Assembly (NCBI GenBank): GCA_009667805.1
Contig: CM019068.1
Span: 9,922,182-9,986,181, forward strand
Length of the DNA: 64,000 bases
Direction: 5' to 3'
DNA from: Leptobrachium leishanense
Lineage: Eukaryota; Chordata; Amphibia; Anura; Megophryidae
The first letter of the stretch is position 1; each line of letters starts with the position of its first letter. Shown piece by piece: positions 27,001 to 39,552 of this stretch. The notes under the pieces are model-generated. The model was not told where the DNA came from and did no database searches. It was given only the letters and a program-made list of their open reading frames with translations. The translations under genes were made by a program, and so were the position numbers.

Positions 27001-28469
27001 CTTAGATTGTAAGCTCTGGAGCAGGGTCCCCTCTCCTCTTAGATTGTAAGCTCTGGAGCAGGGTCCCCTCTCCTCTTAGATTGTAAGCTCTGGGGCAGGG
27101 TCCCCTCTCCTCTTAGATTGTAAGCTCTGGGCAGGGTCCTCTCTCCTCTTAGATTGTAAGCTCTGGAGCAGGGTCCCCTCTCCTCTTAGATTGTAAGCTC
27201 TGGGCAGGGTCCCCTCTCCTCTTAGATTGTAAGCTCTGGAGCAGGGTCCCCTCTCCTCTTAGATTGTAAGCTCTGGAGCAGGGTCCCTCTCCTCTTAGAT
27301 TGTAAGCTCTGGGGCAGGGTCCCCTCTTCTTAGATTGTAAGCTCTGGGGCAGGGTCCCCTCTCCTCTTAGATTGTAAGCTCTGAGCAGGGTCCCTCTCCT
27401 CTTAGATTGTAAGCTCTGGGGCAGGGTCCCCTCTCCTCTTAGATTGTAAGCTCTGGAGCAGGGTCCCCTCTCCTCTTAGATTGTAAGCTCTGGAGCAGGG
27501 TCCCCTCTCCTCTTAGATTGTAAGCTCTGGAGCAGGGTCCCCTCTCCTCTTAGATTGTAAGCTCTGGAGCAGGGTCCCCTCTCCTCTTAGATTGTAAGCT
27601 CTGGAGGCAGGGTCCCCTCTCCTCTTAGATTGTAAGCTCTGGAGCAGGGTCCCCTCTCCTCTTAGATTGTAAGCTCTGGAGCAGGGTCCCCTCTCCTCTT
27701 AGATTGTAAGCTCTGGAGCAGGGTCCCTCTCCTCTTAGATTGTAAGCTCTGGGGCAGGGTCCCCTCTCCTCTTAGATTGTAAGCTCTGGGGGTCCCCTCT
27801 CCTCTTAGATTGTAAGCTCTGGAGCAGGGTCCCCTCTCCTCTTAGATTGTAAGCTCTGGGGCAGGGTCCCCTCCTCTTAGATTGTAAGCTCTGGGGCAGG
27901 GTCCCCTCTCCTCTTAGATTGTAAACTCTGGGGCAGGGTCCCCTCTCCTCTTAGATTGTAAGCTCTGGGGCAGGGTCCCCTCTCCTCTTAGATTGTAAGC
28001 TCTGGAGCAGGGTCCCCTCTCCTCATAGATTGTAAGCTCTGGGGCAGGGTCCTCTCTCCTCTTAGATTGTAAGCTCTGGAGCAGGGTCCCCTCTCCTCTT
28101 AGATTGTAAGCTCTGGGGCAGGGTCCCCTCTCCTCTTAGATTGTAAGCTCTGGAGCAGGGTCCCCTCTCCTCTTAGATTGTAAGCTCTGGAGCAGGGTCC
28201 CCTCTCTCTTAGATTGTAAGCTCTGGAGCAGGGTCCCCTCTCCTCTTAGATTGTAAGCTCTTGAGCAGGGTCCCCTCTCCTCTTAGATTGTAAGCTCTGG
28301 AGCAGGGTCCCCCCTCTCCTCTTCGATTGTAAGCTCTGGAGCAGGGTCCTCTCTCCTCTTAGATTGTAAGCTCTGGGGCAGGGTCCCCTCTCCTCTTAGA
28401 TTGTAAGCTCTGGGGCAGGGTCCCCTCTCCTCTTAGATTGTAAGCTCTGGAGCAGGGTCCCCTCTCCTA
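24089..28469. repeat. 37-bp minisatellite, about 119 copies, SINE-tail derived
   Basis: Unit 'cccctctcctcttagattgt' plus 'aagctctggagcagggt' (37 bp). Common variants are ggggca/ggagca/gggca, cct/ctt and single-base deletions. The final unit is followed without a break by the remainder of a SINE-like tail (28468-28575). The motif 'agattgtaagctc' plus 'gcagggt' is the usual sequence just upstream in that tail class. I infer that the array is an expansion of a 37-bp internal segment of one SINE. Confidence 0.96.
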
Positions 28470-28575
28470 CTGTTCTGTATTTTTATTTTGTATGTATATT
28501 TGTTATTCTGTCTCTCCCATTGTACATCGCTATGGAACTTGTTAGCGCTTTATAAAAACTTGTAACTGTAACCTG
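28468..28575 (+). mobile_element. SINE-like 3' tail following the 37-bp array
   Basis: The sequence 'cattgtacatcgctatggaa' then 'cttgttagcgctttataaa' aligns with 'cattgtacagcgctgcagaa' then 'tatgctggcgctatataaa' at 36217-36256, and with a third copy near 57175-57215. The three share a common 3' end. Confidence 0.75.
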
Positions 28576-29764
28576 TGGACATGTCCGTCGCGCGGGAAGG
28601 GGTTCCTGTTCCATGTTTTCCGCTCACTTCTCTTGCTGGACGTGGCATGTGATTAGCGAGACGCCGCATGGCGAGTGACAGAAAAGGATGGAGCGGGGAG
28701 CGGGGGGCCATAAAACACTGTGACAGACGCCCCCCAGGTGTCAGGATGTTACAACTCCATTAACATCCAAACAAATTAAACTGTTAAATATGGATTTTTT
28801 GCGCTCGTAAATTTTAGCGGACAGTTTCCATCGTGTTGGGAACGCGGGGAAGAAAAGCCTTTTTGTTTTCATTCAAAGATCCTGCAATAATTAAGAGGCC
28901 GGATTTCCCAAGGATTCGCCATGTGGCGCCTAAAAAAAATTCAAGATCCTGCGGGAAAATGATTATACTTATTTAAATATGGAATAATTCGAGTTAATGA
29001 TATAAAACTGAATTTCAAAATATTTTAAAAGTAGGATTTTTTAAAGAATAAATAAATAACACGTTGTGTTCGGCGGCGCCAAATAATAATCCCATCGATT
29101 TCACGTCTCTGTGTTTTATACGGACAGATTGGGGAAACGGTTTTACATGTTGTGTTAATGTATTTTATATTTCTCGTATGGTTTTGTAGCGATGCTGCTG
29201 TGATTTTTCTTTTATTTCATTGGACGGTGTTTCCTGAATCACTTTCCTTCCTTTTTACCTTCACGTCGTCTGAACCGGTGTCTTAATTAATTAATTGCTG
29301 CATTTCGCACCACTTTTATCACCAGGGATTAAAGGTCAGGAGATCGCTCCTACGTGTTTGGTTACAATACAATATTGGACATATTTATCCAGGTTTTTAA
29401 TGTGTCCACATGCCACTGCTGTAAACCCCATCACGGCGTAATAACGATCCGGCGCAGTTTGCTTTATGTAACATGGAAGCCGCGGTACGGCCAAATAAAA
29501 CACAGCAGGGAGCGCGCTTTACAAGCCCTGAGTTTATCGGGTGAGATTACCTTAACGATAGGACAATGTGAATATAATCACTCTCTGGGTGCGTTACTTA
29601 TCCTGCAGTTTGTCGCCTGCTTAAACACACAGAGAGGCTAATACTAAGAGAAGGTTTTATATTGCGCCTCACACAGAAAGGTTTCCTCTAATAAAATGAT
29701 TTCTTTATGTGAAAACAAACATTTTCCGAATTTCAATTATTTTTTTCCTACAATTAGTGGTTTA
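28576..29764. other. Unique spacer between the two giant minisatellites
   Basis: About 1.2 kb without recognisable repeats or genes. It includes 'ttaattaattaattg' near 29283 and several AT-rich homeodomain-type cores. The 95-codon open frame at 29354-29641 has no recognised domain. Candidate conserved non-coding sequence, unproven. Confidence 0.4.
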
Positions 29765-32700
29765 AACTCCTGTGAGCCGGACCCTCTGCTCCTCTAGATT
29801 GTAAGCTCCTGTGACCCGGACCCCCTGCTCCTCTAGATTGTAAACTCCTGTGAGCCGGACCCTCTGCTCCTCTAGATTGTAAGCTCCTGTGAGCCGGACC
29901 CTCTGCTCCTCTAGATTGTAACTCCTGTGAGCCGGACCTCTGCTCCTCTAGATTGTAAGCTCCTGTGAGCCGGACCCTCTGCTCTCTAGATTGTAAGCTC
30001 CTGTGAGCCGGACCCTCTGCTCCTCTAGATTGTAAGCTCCTGTGAGCCGGACCCTCTGCTCCTCTAGATTGTAAGCTCCTGTGAGCCGGACCTCTGCTCC
30101 TCTAGATTGTAAGCTCCTGTGACCCGGACCCCCTGCTCCTCTAGATTGTAAACTCCTGTGAGCCGGACCCTCTGCTCCTCTAGATTGTAAGCTCCTGTGA
30201 GCCGGACCCTCTGCTCCTCTAGATTGTAAGCTCCTGTGAGCCGGACCCTCTGCTCCTCTAGATTGTAAGCTCCTGTGAGCCGGACCCTCTGCTCCTCTAG
30301 ATTGTAAGCTCCTGTGAGCCGGACCCTCTGCTCCTCTAGATTGTAAACTCCTGTGAGCCGGACCCTCTGCTCCTCTAGATTGTAAGCTCCTGTGAGCCGG
30401 ACCCTCTGCTCCTCTAGATTGTAAGCTCCTGTGAGCGGACCCTCTGCTCCTCTAGATTGTAAGCTCCTGTGAGCCGGCCCTCTGCTCCTCTAGATTGTAA
30501 GCTCCTGTGAGCCGGACCCTCTGCTCCTCTAGATTGTAAGCTCCTGTGAGCCGGACCTCTGCTCCTCTAGATTGTAAGCTCCTGTGAGCCGGGCCCTCTG
30601 CTCCTCTAGATTGTAAGCTCCTGTGAGCCGGACCCTCTGCTCCTCTAGATTGTAAACTCCTGTTAGCCGGACCCTCTGCTCCTCTAGATTGTAACTCCTG
30701 TGAGCCGGACCCTCTGCTCCTTTAGATTGTAAACTCCTGTGAGCCGGACCCTCTGCTCCTCTAGATTGTAAACTCCTGTGAGCCGGACCCTCTGCTCCTC
30801 TAGATTGTAAACTCCTGTGAGCCGTACCCTCTGCTCCTCTAGATTGTAAACTCGTGTTAGCCGGACCCTCTGCTCCTCTAGATTGTAAACTCCTGTGAGC
30901 CGGACCCTCTGCTCCTTTAGATTGTAAACTCCTGTGAGCCGGGCCCTCTGCTCCTCTAGATTATAAACTCCTGTGAGCCGGACCCTCTGCTCCTCTAGAT
31001 TGTAAACTCCTGTGAGCCGGGCCCTCTGCTCCTCTAGATTGTAAACTCCTGTGAGCCGGACCCTCTGCTCCTCTAGATTGTAAACTCCTGTGAGCCGGGC
31101 CCTCTGCTCCTCTAGATTGTAAGCTCCTGTGAGCCGGACCCTCTGCTCCTCTAGATTGTAAGCTCCTGTGAGCCGGACCCTCTGCTCCTCTAGATTGTAA
31201 GGTCCTGTGAGCCGGACCCTCTGCTCCTCTAGATTGTAAACTCCTGTGAGCCGGACCCTCTGCTCCTCTAGATTATAAACTCCTGTGAGCCGGACCCTCT
31301 GCTCCTCTAGATTGTAAGCTCCTGTGAGCCGGACCCTCTGCTCCTCTAGATTGTAAGCTCCTGTGAGCCGGACCCTCTGCTCCTCTAGATTGTAAACTCC
31401 TGTGAGCCGGACCCTCTGCTCCTCTAGATTATAAACTCCTATGAGCCGGACCCTCGGCTCCTCTAGATTGTAAACTCCTGTGAGCCGGGCCCTCTGCTCC
31501 TCTAGATTGTAAACTCCTGTGAGCCGGACCCTCTGCTCCTCTAGATTATAAACTCCCGTGAGCCAGACCCTCTGCTCCTCTAGATTGTAAGCTCCTGTGA
31601 GCCGGACCCTCTGCTCCTCTAGATTGTAAACTCCCGTGAGCCGGACCCTCTGCTCCTCTAGATTGTAAACTCCTGTGAGCCGGACCCTCTGCTCCTCTAG
31701 ATTGTAAACTCCTGTGAGCCGGACCATCTGCTCCTCTAGATTATAAACTCCTGTGAGCCGGACCCTCTGCTCCTCTAGATTGTAAGCTCCTGTGAGCCGG
31801 ACCCTCTGCTCCTCTAGATTGTAAGCTCCTGTGACCCGGACCCCCTGCTCCTCTAGATTGTAAACTCCTGTGAGCCGGACCCTCTGCTCCTCTAGATTGT
31901 AAGCTCCTGTGAGCCGGACCCTCTGCTCCTCTAGATTGTAAACTCCTGTGAGCCGGGCCCTCTGCTCCTCTAGATTGTAAGCTCCTGTGAGCCGGGCCTC
32001 TGCTCCTCTAGATTGTAAACTCCTGTGAGCCGGGCCCTCTGCTCCTCTAGATTGTAAGCTCCTGTGAGCCGGACCCTCTGCTCCTCTAGATTGTAAGCTC
32101 CTGTGAGCCGGGCCCTCTGCTCCTCTAGATTGTAAGCTCCTGTGAGCCGGGCCCTCTGCTCCTGTAGATTGTAAGCTCCTGTGAGCCGGGCCCTCTGCTC
32201 CTCTAGATTGTAAACTCCTGTGAGCCGGACCCTCTGCTCCTCTAGATTGTAAACTCCTGTGAGCCGGACCCTCTGCTCCTCTAGATTGTAAACTCCTGTG
32301 AGCCGGACCCTCTGCTCCTCTAGATTATAAACTCCTGTGAGCCGGACCCTCTGCTCCTTTAGATTGTAAACTCCTGTGAGCCGGACCCTCTGCTCCTCTA
32401 GATTGTAAACTCCTGTGAGCCGGACCCTCTGCTCCTCTAGATTATAAACTCCTGTGAGCCGGGCCCTCTGCTCCTCTAGATTGTAAACTCCTGTGAGCCG
32501 GACCCTCTGCTCCTCTAGATTATAAACTCCCGTGAGCCAGACCCTCTGCTCCTCTAGATTGTAAGCTCCTGTGAGCCGGAACTTCTGCTCCTCTAGATTG
32601 TAAGCTCCCGTGAGCCGGACCTTCTGCTCCTCTAGATTATAAACTCCTGTGAGCCGGACCCTCTGCTCCTCTAGATTGTAAACTCCTGTGAGCCGGACCC

Positions 32701-35700
32701 TCTGCTCCTCTAGATTGTAAGCTCCTGTGACCCGGACCCCCTGCTCCTCTAGATTGTAAACTCCTGTGAGCCGGACCCTCTGCTCCTCTAGATTGTAAAC
32801 TCCTGTGAGCCGGGCCCTCTGCTCCTCTAGATTGTAAACTCCTGTGAGCCGGGCCCTCTGCTCCTCTAGATTGTGAGCTCCTGTGAGCGGGCCCTCTGCT
32901 CCTCTAGATTGTAAACTCCTGTGAGCCGGGCCCTCTGCTCCTCTAGATTGTAAGCTCCTGTGAGCCGGACCCTCTGCTCCTCTAGATTGTAAGCTCCTGT
33001 GAGCCGGGCCCTCTGCTCCTCTAGATTGTAAGCTCCTGTGAGCCGGGCCCTCTGCTCCTGTAGATTGTAAGCTCCTGTGAGCCGGGCCTCTGCTCCTCTA
33101 GATTGTAAACTCCTGTGAGCCGGACCCTCTGCTCCTTTAGATTGTAAACTCCTGTGAGCCGGACCCTCTGCTCCTCTAGATTGTAAACTCCTGTGAGCCG
33201 GACCCTCTGCTCCTCTAGATTATAACTCCTGTGAGCCGGACCCTCTGCTCCTTTAGATTGTAAACTCCTGTGAGCCGGACCCTCTGCTCCTCTAGATTGT
33301 AACTCCTGTGAGCCGGACCCTCTGCTCCTCTAGATTATAAACTCCTGTGAGCCGGCCCTCTGCTCCTCTAGATTGTAAACTCCTGTGAGCCGGACCCTCT
33401 GCTCCTCTAGATTATAAACTCCCGTGAGCCAGACCTCTGCTCCTCTAGATTGTAAGCTCCTGTGAGCCGGAACTTCTGCTCCTCTAGATTGTAAGCTCCC
33501 GTGAGCCGGACCCTCTGCTCCTCTAGATTATAAACTCCTGTGAGCCGGACCCTCTGCTCCTCTAGATTGTAAACTCCTGTGAGCCGGACCCTCTGCTCCT
33601 CTAGATTGTAAGCTCCTGTGACCCGGACCCCCTGCTCCTCTAGATTGTAAACTCCTGTGAGCCGGACCCTCTGCTCCTCTAGATTGTAAACTCCTGTGAG
33701 CCGGGCCCTCTGCTCCTCTAGATTGTAAACTCCTGTGAGCCGGGCCCTCTGCTCCTCTAGATTGTGAGCTCCTGTGAGCCGGACCCTCTGCTCCTGTAGA
33801 TTGTAAGCTCCTGTGAGCCGGGCCCTCTGCTCCTCTAGATTGTAAGCTCCTGTGAGCCGGACCCTCTGCTCCTCTAGATTGTAAACTCCTGTGAGCCGGA
33901 CCCTCTGCTCCTCTAGATTGTAAGCTCCTGTGACCCGGACCCCCTGCTCCTCTAGATTGTAAACTCCTGTGAGCCGGACCCTCTGCTCCTCTAGATTGTA
34001 AGCTCCTGTGAGCCGGACCCTCTGCTCCTCTAGATTGTAAGCTCCTGTGAGCCGGACCCTCTGCTCCTCTAGATTGTAAACTCCTGTGAGCCGGACCCCC
34101 TGCTCCTCTAGATTGTAAACTCCTGTGAGCCGGACCCTCTGCTCCTCTAGATTGTAAACTCCTGTGAGCCGGACCCTCTGCTCCTCTAGATTGTAAACTC
34201 CTGTGAGCCGGACCCTCTGCTCCTCTAGATTATAAACTCCTGTGAGCCGGACCCTCTCCTCCTCTAGATTGTAAACTCCTGTGAGCCGGACCCTCTGCTC
34301 CTCTAGATTGTAAGCTCCTGTGAGCCGGACCCTCTGCTCCTCTAGATTGTAAGCTCCTGTGAGCCGGAACTTCTTTCTCCTCTAGATTGTAAGCTCCTGT
34401 GAGCCGGACCCTCTGCTCCTCTAGATTATAAACTCCCGTGAGCCGGACCCTCTGCTCCTCTAGATTGTAAGCTCCTGTGAGCCAGACCCTCTGCTCCTCT
34501 AGATTGTAAACTCCTGTGAGCCGGACCCTCTGCTCCTCTAGATTGTAAACTCCTGTGAGCCGGACCCTCTGCTCCTCTAGATTGTAAGCTCCTGTGAGCC
34601 GGGCCCTCTGCTCCTCTAGATTGTAAACTCCTGTGAGCCGGACCCTCTGCTCCTCTAGATTGTAAGCTCCTGTGAGCCGGACCCTCTGCTCCTCTAGATT
34701 GTAAGCTCCTGTGAGCCGGACCCTCTGCTCCTCTAGATTGTAAGCTCCTGTGAGCCGGGCCCTCTGCTCCTCTAGATTGTAAGCTCCTGTGAGCCGGACT
34801 CTCTGCTCCTCTAGATTGTAAACTCCTGTGAGCCGGGCCCTCTGTTCCTGTAGATTGTAAGCTCCTGTGAGCCGGGCCCTCTGCTCCTCTAGATTGTAAG
34901 CTCCTGTGAGCCGGATCCTCTGCTCCTCTAGATTGTAAGCTCCTGTGAGCCGGACTCTCTGCTCCTCTAGATTGTAAACTCCTGTGAGCGGACCCTCTGC
35001 TCCTCTAGATTGTAAGCTCCTGTGAGCCGGACCCTCTGCTCCTCTAGATTGTAACTCCTGTGAGCCGGACCCTCTGCTCCTCTAGATTGTAAACTCCTGT
35101 GAGCCGGACTCTCTGCTCCTCTAGATTGTAAACTCCTGTGAGCCGGACCCCCTGCTCCTCTAGATTGTAAACTCCTGTGAGCCGGGCCCTCTGCTCCTCT
35201 AGATTGTAAACTCCTGTGAGCCGGGCCCTCTGCTCCTCTAGATTGTAAGCTCCTGTGAGCCGGACCCCCTGCTCCTCTAGATTGTAAACTCCTGTGAGCC
35301 GGACCCTCTGCTCCTCTAGATTGTAAACTCCTGTGAGCCGGGCCCTCTGCTCCTCTAGATTGTAAACTCCTGTGAGCCGGGCCCTCTGCTCCTCTAGATT
35401 GTAAGCTCCTGTGAGCGGACCCTCTGCTCCTCTAGATTGTAAGCTCCTGTGAGCCGGCCCTCTGCTCCTCTAGATTGTAAGCTCCTGTGAGCCGGACCCT
35501 CTGCTGCTCTAGATTGTAAGCTCCTGTGAGCCGGGCCCTCTGCTCCTCTAGATTGTAAGCTCCTGTGAGCCGGACCCTCTGCTCCTCTAGATTGTAAACT
35601 CCTGTGAGCCGGGCCCTCTGCTCCTCTAGATTGTAAACTCCTGTGAGCCGGACCCCCTGCTCCTCTAGATTGTAAACTCCTATGAGCCGGACCCTCTGCT

Positions 35701-35840
35701 CCTCTAGATTGTAAGCTCCTGTGAGCCGGACCCTCTGCTCCTCTAGATTGTAAGCTCCTGTGAGCCGGACCCTCTGCTCCTCTAGATTGTAAGCTCCTGT
35801 AAGCCGGGCCCTCTGCTCCTCTAGATTGTAAACTCCTCTA
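29765..35840. repeat. 39-bp minisatellite, about 155 copies, higher-order structure
   Basis: Unit 'agattgtaagctcctgtgag' plus 'ccggaccctctgctcctct' (39 bp). It shares the 'ctctagattgtaagctc' core with the 37-bp array 1.3 kb upstream. Rare variants repeat at fixed spacing. 'gtgacccgga' occurs at 29811, 30119, 31831, 32727, 33618 and 33930, giving steps of about 310 bp (8 units) and 891-896 bp (23 units). Because 39 is divisible by three, the minus strand is open for 347 codons (30684-31727) with a 13-residue period; this is not evidence for a protein. Confidence 0.97.
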
Positions 35841-36741
35841 GATTGGAGTCGCTTGTGTCAGCTGGGAAACCAAACTATAGTTGTTGTTTATAATCCTATT
35901 AATAAATGCTGCCCCCTCACATACCCACCATCTAAACACGCCCCATAGCTTGGCAGGAAAGCTCTCCTGAGGTTTGATTGACAGGTGAAAGCAGTACATT
36001 CTCGTGCTTGTCAGTGATTCAGAAGAGACACGTGGGCTGCTTGTGAGAGTCTTTGAGGAGGCTGGCACAGGAGGAGCTGGGTGCAGAGGAGATGCCCCTG
36101 GACCAGCATAAAGGTGGCACCCGATGCAGAGGCCATGATATTTTATAAGAGGTTACTGGGGCAAAATATGAGCATATGACCTTATTCTGCTAATTGTGTC
36201 ACTATGGTATGTGTCCCATTGTACAGCGCTGCAGAATATGCTGGCGCTATATAAAGAATAATAATAACAATAATATGCTATCCACTCAGTGACCGAGCAC
36301 AAACCTGTGTAGAAAAAATGACGCCAAGAAAATGCCATGTTTCATACAAAAAAAAGAGTCTACTTTGATATATTTTTTGACACAAGATTCCAAACACCGG
36401 TCCTTGTTTAATGGAAAACCACTTGCACCAATTTGACAGTGAGAGGATGAGGATGCGCCCCTCTGCACCAAATGCCTAGAGATGCCATCCTATTCCAAGT
36501 GGCGGGCGGTGTGACTGGTACCCAGGGGAATGTGCTGGGAATGAGACCCGACATTCCTGAACTCATTAAGCCGCACTGGAAAGATTGTCAGATTAGGAGA
36601 AGTCACTTCCCAGCATTCCTGCAGGGACGTAAATCACAGGACAGCTGCAGGTCTGCGCCGAGACCTCTGGATCACTGTGTCGCCTTCTATCCGGTGAGTG
36701 GGACCACGCTCTGATTCCTCATAATAACTCATCAATCTCAT
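35841..36741. other. Spacer containing a SINE-like tail at 36206-36268
   Basis: Mostly unique sequence. At 36206-36268 lies 'gtcccattgtacagcgctgc', 'agaatatgctggcgctatat' and an AATAAT-rich tail, the intact form of the SINE 3' end seen degenerate at 28540. The open frame 36472-36714 carries nothing recognisable. Confidence 0.6.
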
Positions 36742-38335
36742 CCAACAGACAGAGGCGATCACATCCAACAGACAGAGACGATCACTTCCAACAGACAGAG
36801 ACGATCACATCCAACAGACAGAGACGATCACATCCAACAGACAGAGACGATCACATCCAACAGACAGAGGCGATCACATCCAACAGACAGAGGCGATCAC
36901 ATCCAACAGACAGAGGCGATCACATCCAACAGACAGAGACGATCACATCCAACAGATAAAGGCGATCACATCCAACAGACAGAGACGATCACATCCAACA
37001 GACAGAGACGATCACATCCAACAGACAGAGGCGATCACATCCAACAGACAGAGACGATCACATCCAACAGACAGAGGCGATCACATCCAACAGACAGAGA
37101 CGATCACATCCAACAGACAGAGACGATCACATCCAACAGACAGAGGCGATCACATCCAACAGACAGAGGCGATCACATCCAACAGACAGAGGCGATCACA
37201 TCCAGCAGACAGAGACGATCACATCCAGCAGATAAAGGCGATCACATCCAACAGACAGAGGCGATCACATCCAGCAGACAGAGACGATCACATCCAACAA
37301 CAGACAGAGACGATCACATCCAACAGACAGAGGCGATCACATCCAACAGACAGAGGCGATCACATCCAACAGACAGAGGCGATCACATCCAGCAGACAGA
37401 GACGATCACATCCAGCAGATAAAGGCGATCACATCCAACAGACAGAGGCGATCACATCCAGCAGACAGAGACGATCACATCCAACAGACAGAGTCGATCA
37501 CTTCCAACAGACAGAGACGATCACATCCAACAGACAGAGACGATCACATACAGCAGACAGAGACGATCACATCCAACAGACAGAGGCGATCACATACAGC
37601 AGACAGAGACGATCACATACAGCAGACAGAGGCGATCACATCCAACAGACAGAGACGATCACATCCAACAGACAGCGGCGATCATATCCAACAGACAGAG
37701 GCGATCATATCCAACAGACAGAGGCGATCATATCCAACAGACAGAGGCGATCACATACAGCAGACAGAGACGATCACATCCAGCAGACAGAGGCGATCAC
37801 ATACAACAGACAGAGACGATCACTTCCAACAGACAGAAATGATCACATCCAACAGACAGAGACGATCACATACAGCAGACAGAGACGATCACATCCAACA
37901 GACAGAGGCGATCACATCCAACAAACAGAGGCGATCACATCCAACAGACAGAGGCGATCACATACAGCAGACAGAGACGATCACATACAGCAGACAGAGG
38001 CGATCACATCCAACAGACAGAGACGATCACATCCAACAGACAGCGGCGATCATATCCAACAGACAGAGGCGATCATATCCAACAGACAGAGGCGATCATA
38101 TCCAACAGACAGAGGCGATCACATACAGCAGACAGAGACGATCACATACAGCAGACAGAGGCGATCACATCCAACAGACAGAGACAATCTCATCCAACAG
38201 ACAGAGACGATCACATCCAACAGACAGAGACGATCACACCCAACAGACAGAGACGATCACATACAACAGACAGGGACAATCACATCCAACAGACAGAGGC
38301 GATCACATCCTACAGACAGAGACGATCACATCAAC
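36742..38335. repeat. 23-bp minisatellite, about 70 copies
   Basis: Unit 'cagacagagacgatcacatc' plus 'caa' (23 bp), with variants ggcgat, catacag and catatcc. A multi-unit block containing the rare 'cagcggcgatcatatcc' variant occurs at about 37610-37780 and again at about 37978-38148, 368 bp (16 units) later. Another smaller block with 'cagataaaggcgat' is duplicated around 37200-37290 and 37390-37470. Confidence 0.96.
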
Positions 38336-38635
38336 ATTACCTGAGTGTAAACGCGGGGAACGAGGTCTGCGCTTTGTACAGAATCTGCCTATTCACTGTG
38401 ACTCTTACATAGAATATACATAAATATGAATCCAATAAAAGGGTAAAATGCATCAGAATGGAGAAATTAATCCGGCGCTCAATATTGCCCAGCATATCAA
38501 TGGCACATCGCACTAACCATCTGCCATCATTCCCGGAAGCAAATGACAAGAGCGAGATCACGAGGGGCGGAAAATATTATCTCTCCAAAAAGCCGAACAG
38601 GCGTCCGTGATACGAGTGTCCTTTTATACCCTATA
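38336..38635. other. Spacer, nothing recognised
   Basis: About 300 bp of unique sequence between the 23-bp array and family B copy B2. Confidence 0.5.
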
Positions 38636-39430
38636 GGGGTTATTCACAGAGCACCGAAATGTTGCCGACATTTCAGTGGCTCTTTCGTTCCCCGCACTTC
38701 GGGGAATCAAATTTCTGAAACCTCCACCGCCGCAAATCCACCGCCAAACCACCGCACATCCACTGCAAACCCGCCGGAGGGCCGCCAAACGCAGCCACCG
38801 AGCACAGCGCCGACCAGCTGCAGAAGAAAGCCGACAAGTCGCTGGACGGGTAATAAAAAGTCGCTTGAAAGGGTCAGAATTGAAACACTTTGCAAAAAAA
38901 ACCTACTGAACGAAAATGCCTGGAATTTACATATAAAGATCCTATGATTGATAATAAAAAGGTGTGAAAAGTACAGAAAACAGAAAATCCGCTATAAAAA
39001 AAACTGAGAACAATTTTTGCTAAAAAATATCTGAAAGATCCGAAAAGAAAATCTAGGAATAAAGAGACGTTTTGCTGCAGATTAAAATAATAAACGGTTT
39101 ATTAGATATTCAATTAAAACGGGAATATTTTTAACATTTAAACCTAAGGGATTCGCCTGATTAAACCTGCCGAATGAAACCACTGAACAGCAGGGCATTT
39201 CACTGACATTTCTCTGCTGTTCAATGTGAATAGATTAACCATTGCTTCTCTATGGGGGATTTCACTGCCGCCAAACAGGCACTGTATTTCATTGCCGCCG
39301 AACAGGCACCGTATTTCACTGCCGCTGAACAGGCACTGTATTTCACTGCCGCTGAACAGGCACCGTATTTCACTGCCGCCGAACAGGCACTGTATGGGGA
39401 GGCGATTCGTCAAAATTTGCACTTTGCCAA
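38636..39430 (-). mobile_element. Family B transposon, copy B2
   Basis: Starts 'ggggttattcacagagcacc' with 'gaaatgttgccgac', contains 'cgttccccgcacttcgggga', an AT-rich middle ('acggtttattagatattcaa') and five reverse-oriented 27-bp units ('actgccgctgaacaggcact') at 39261-39393. Relative to B1 the order is reversed. The terminal part beyond 39430 is missing or replaced by other AT-rich family-B-like sequence (39431-39552). Confidence 0.8.
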
Positions 39431-39552
39431 AAAAAAAAGGAACTTTTCTAAAAGGTGTTTAAACCAATAAAAATGCATGAAAATGTGTGGAAATAATAAA
39501 AAATAACAAAACAGTCTGTTACAGAATAATAAAAAAACACCTTTAAAAAACA

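Noticed and set aside
30684..31727. 347-codon minus-strand frame with 13-residue repeats
   Set aside because: Same cause: a 39-bp array. Elsewhere in the array single-base indels break the frame freely, so there is no coding constraint.
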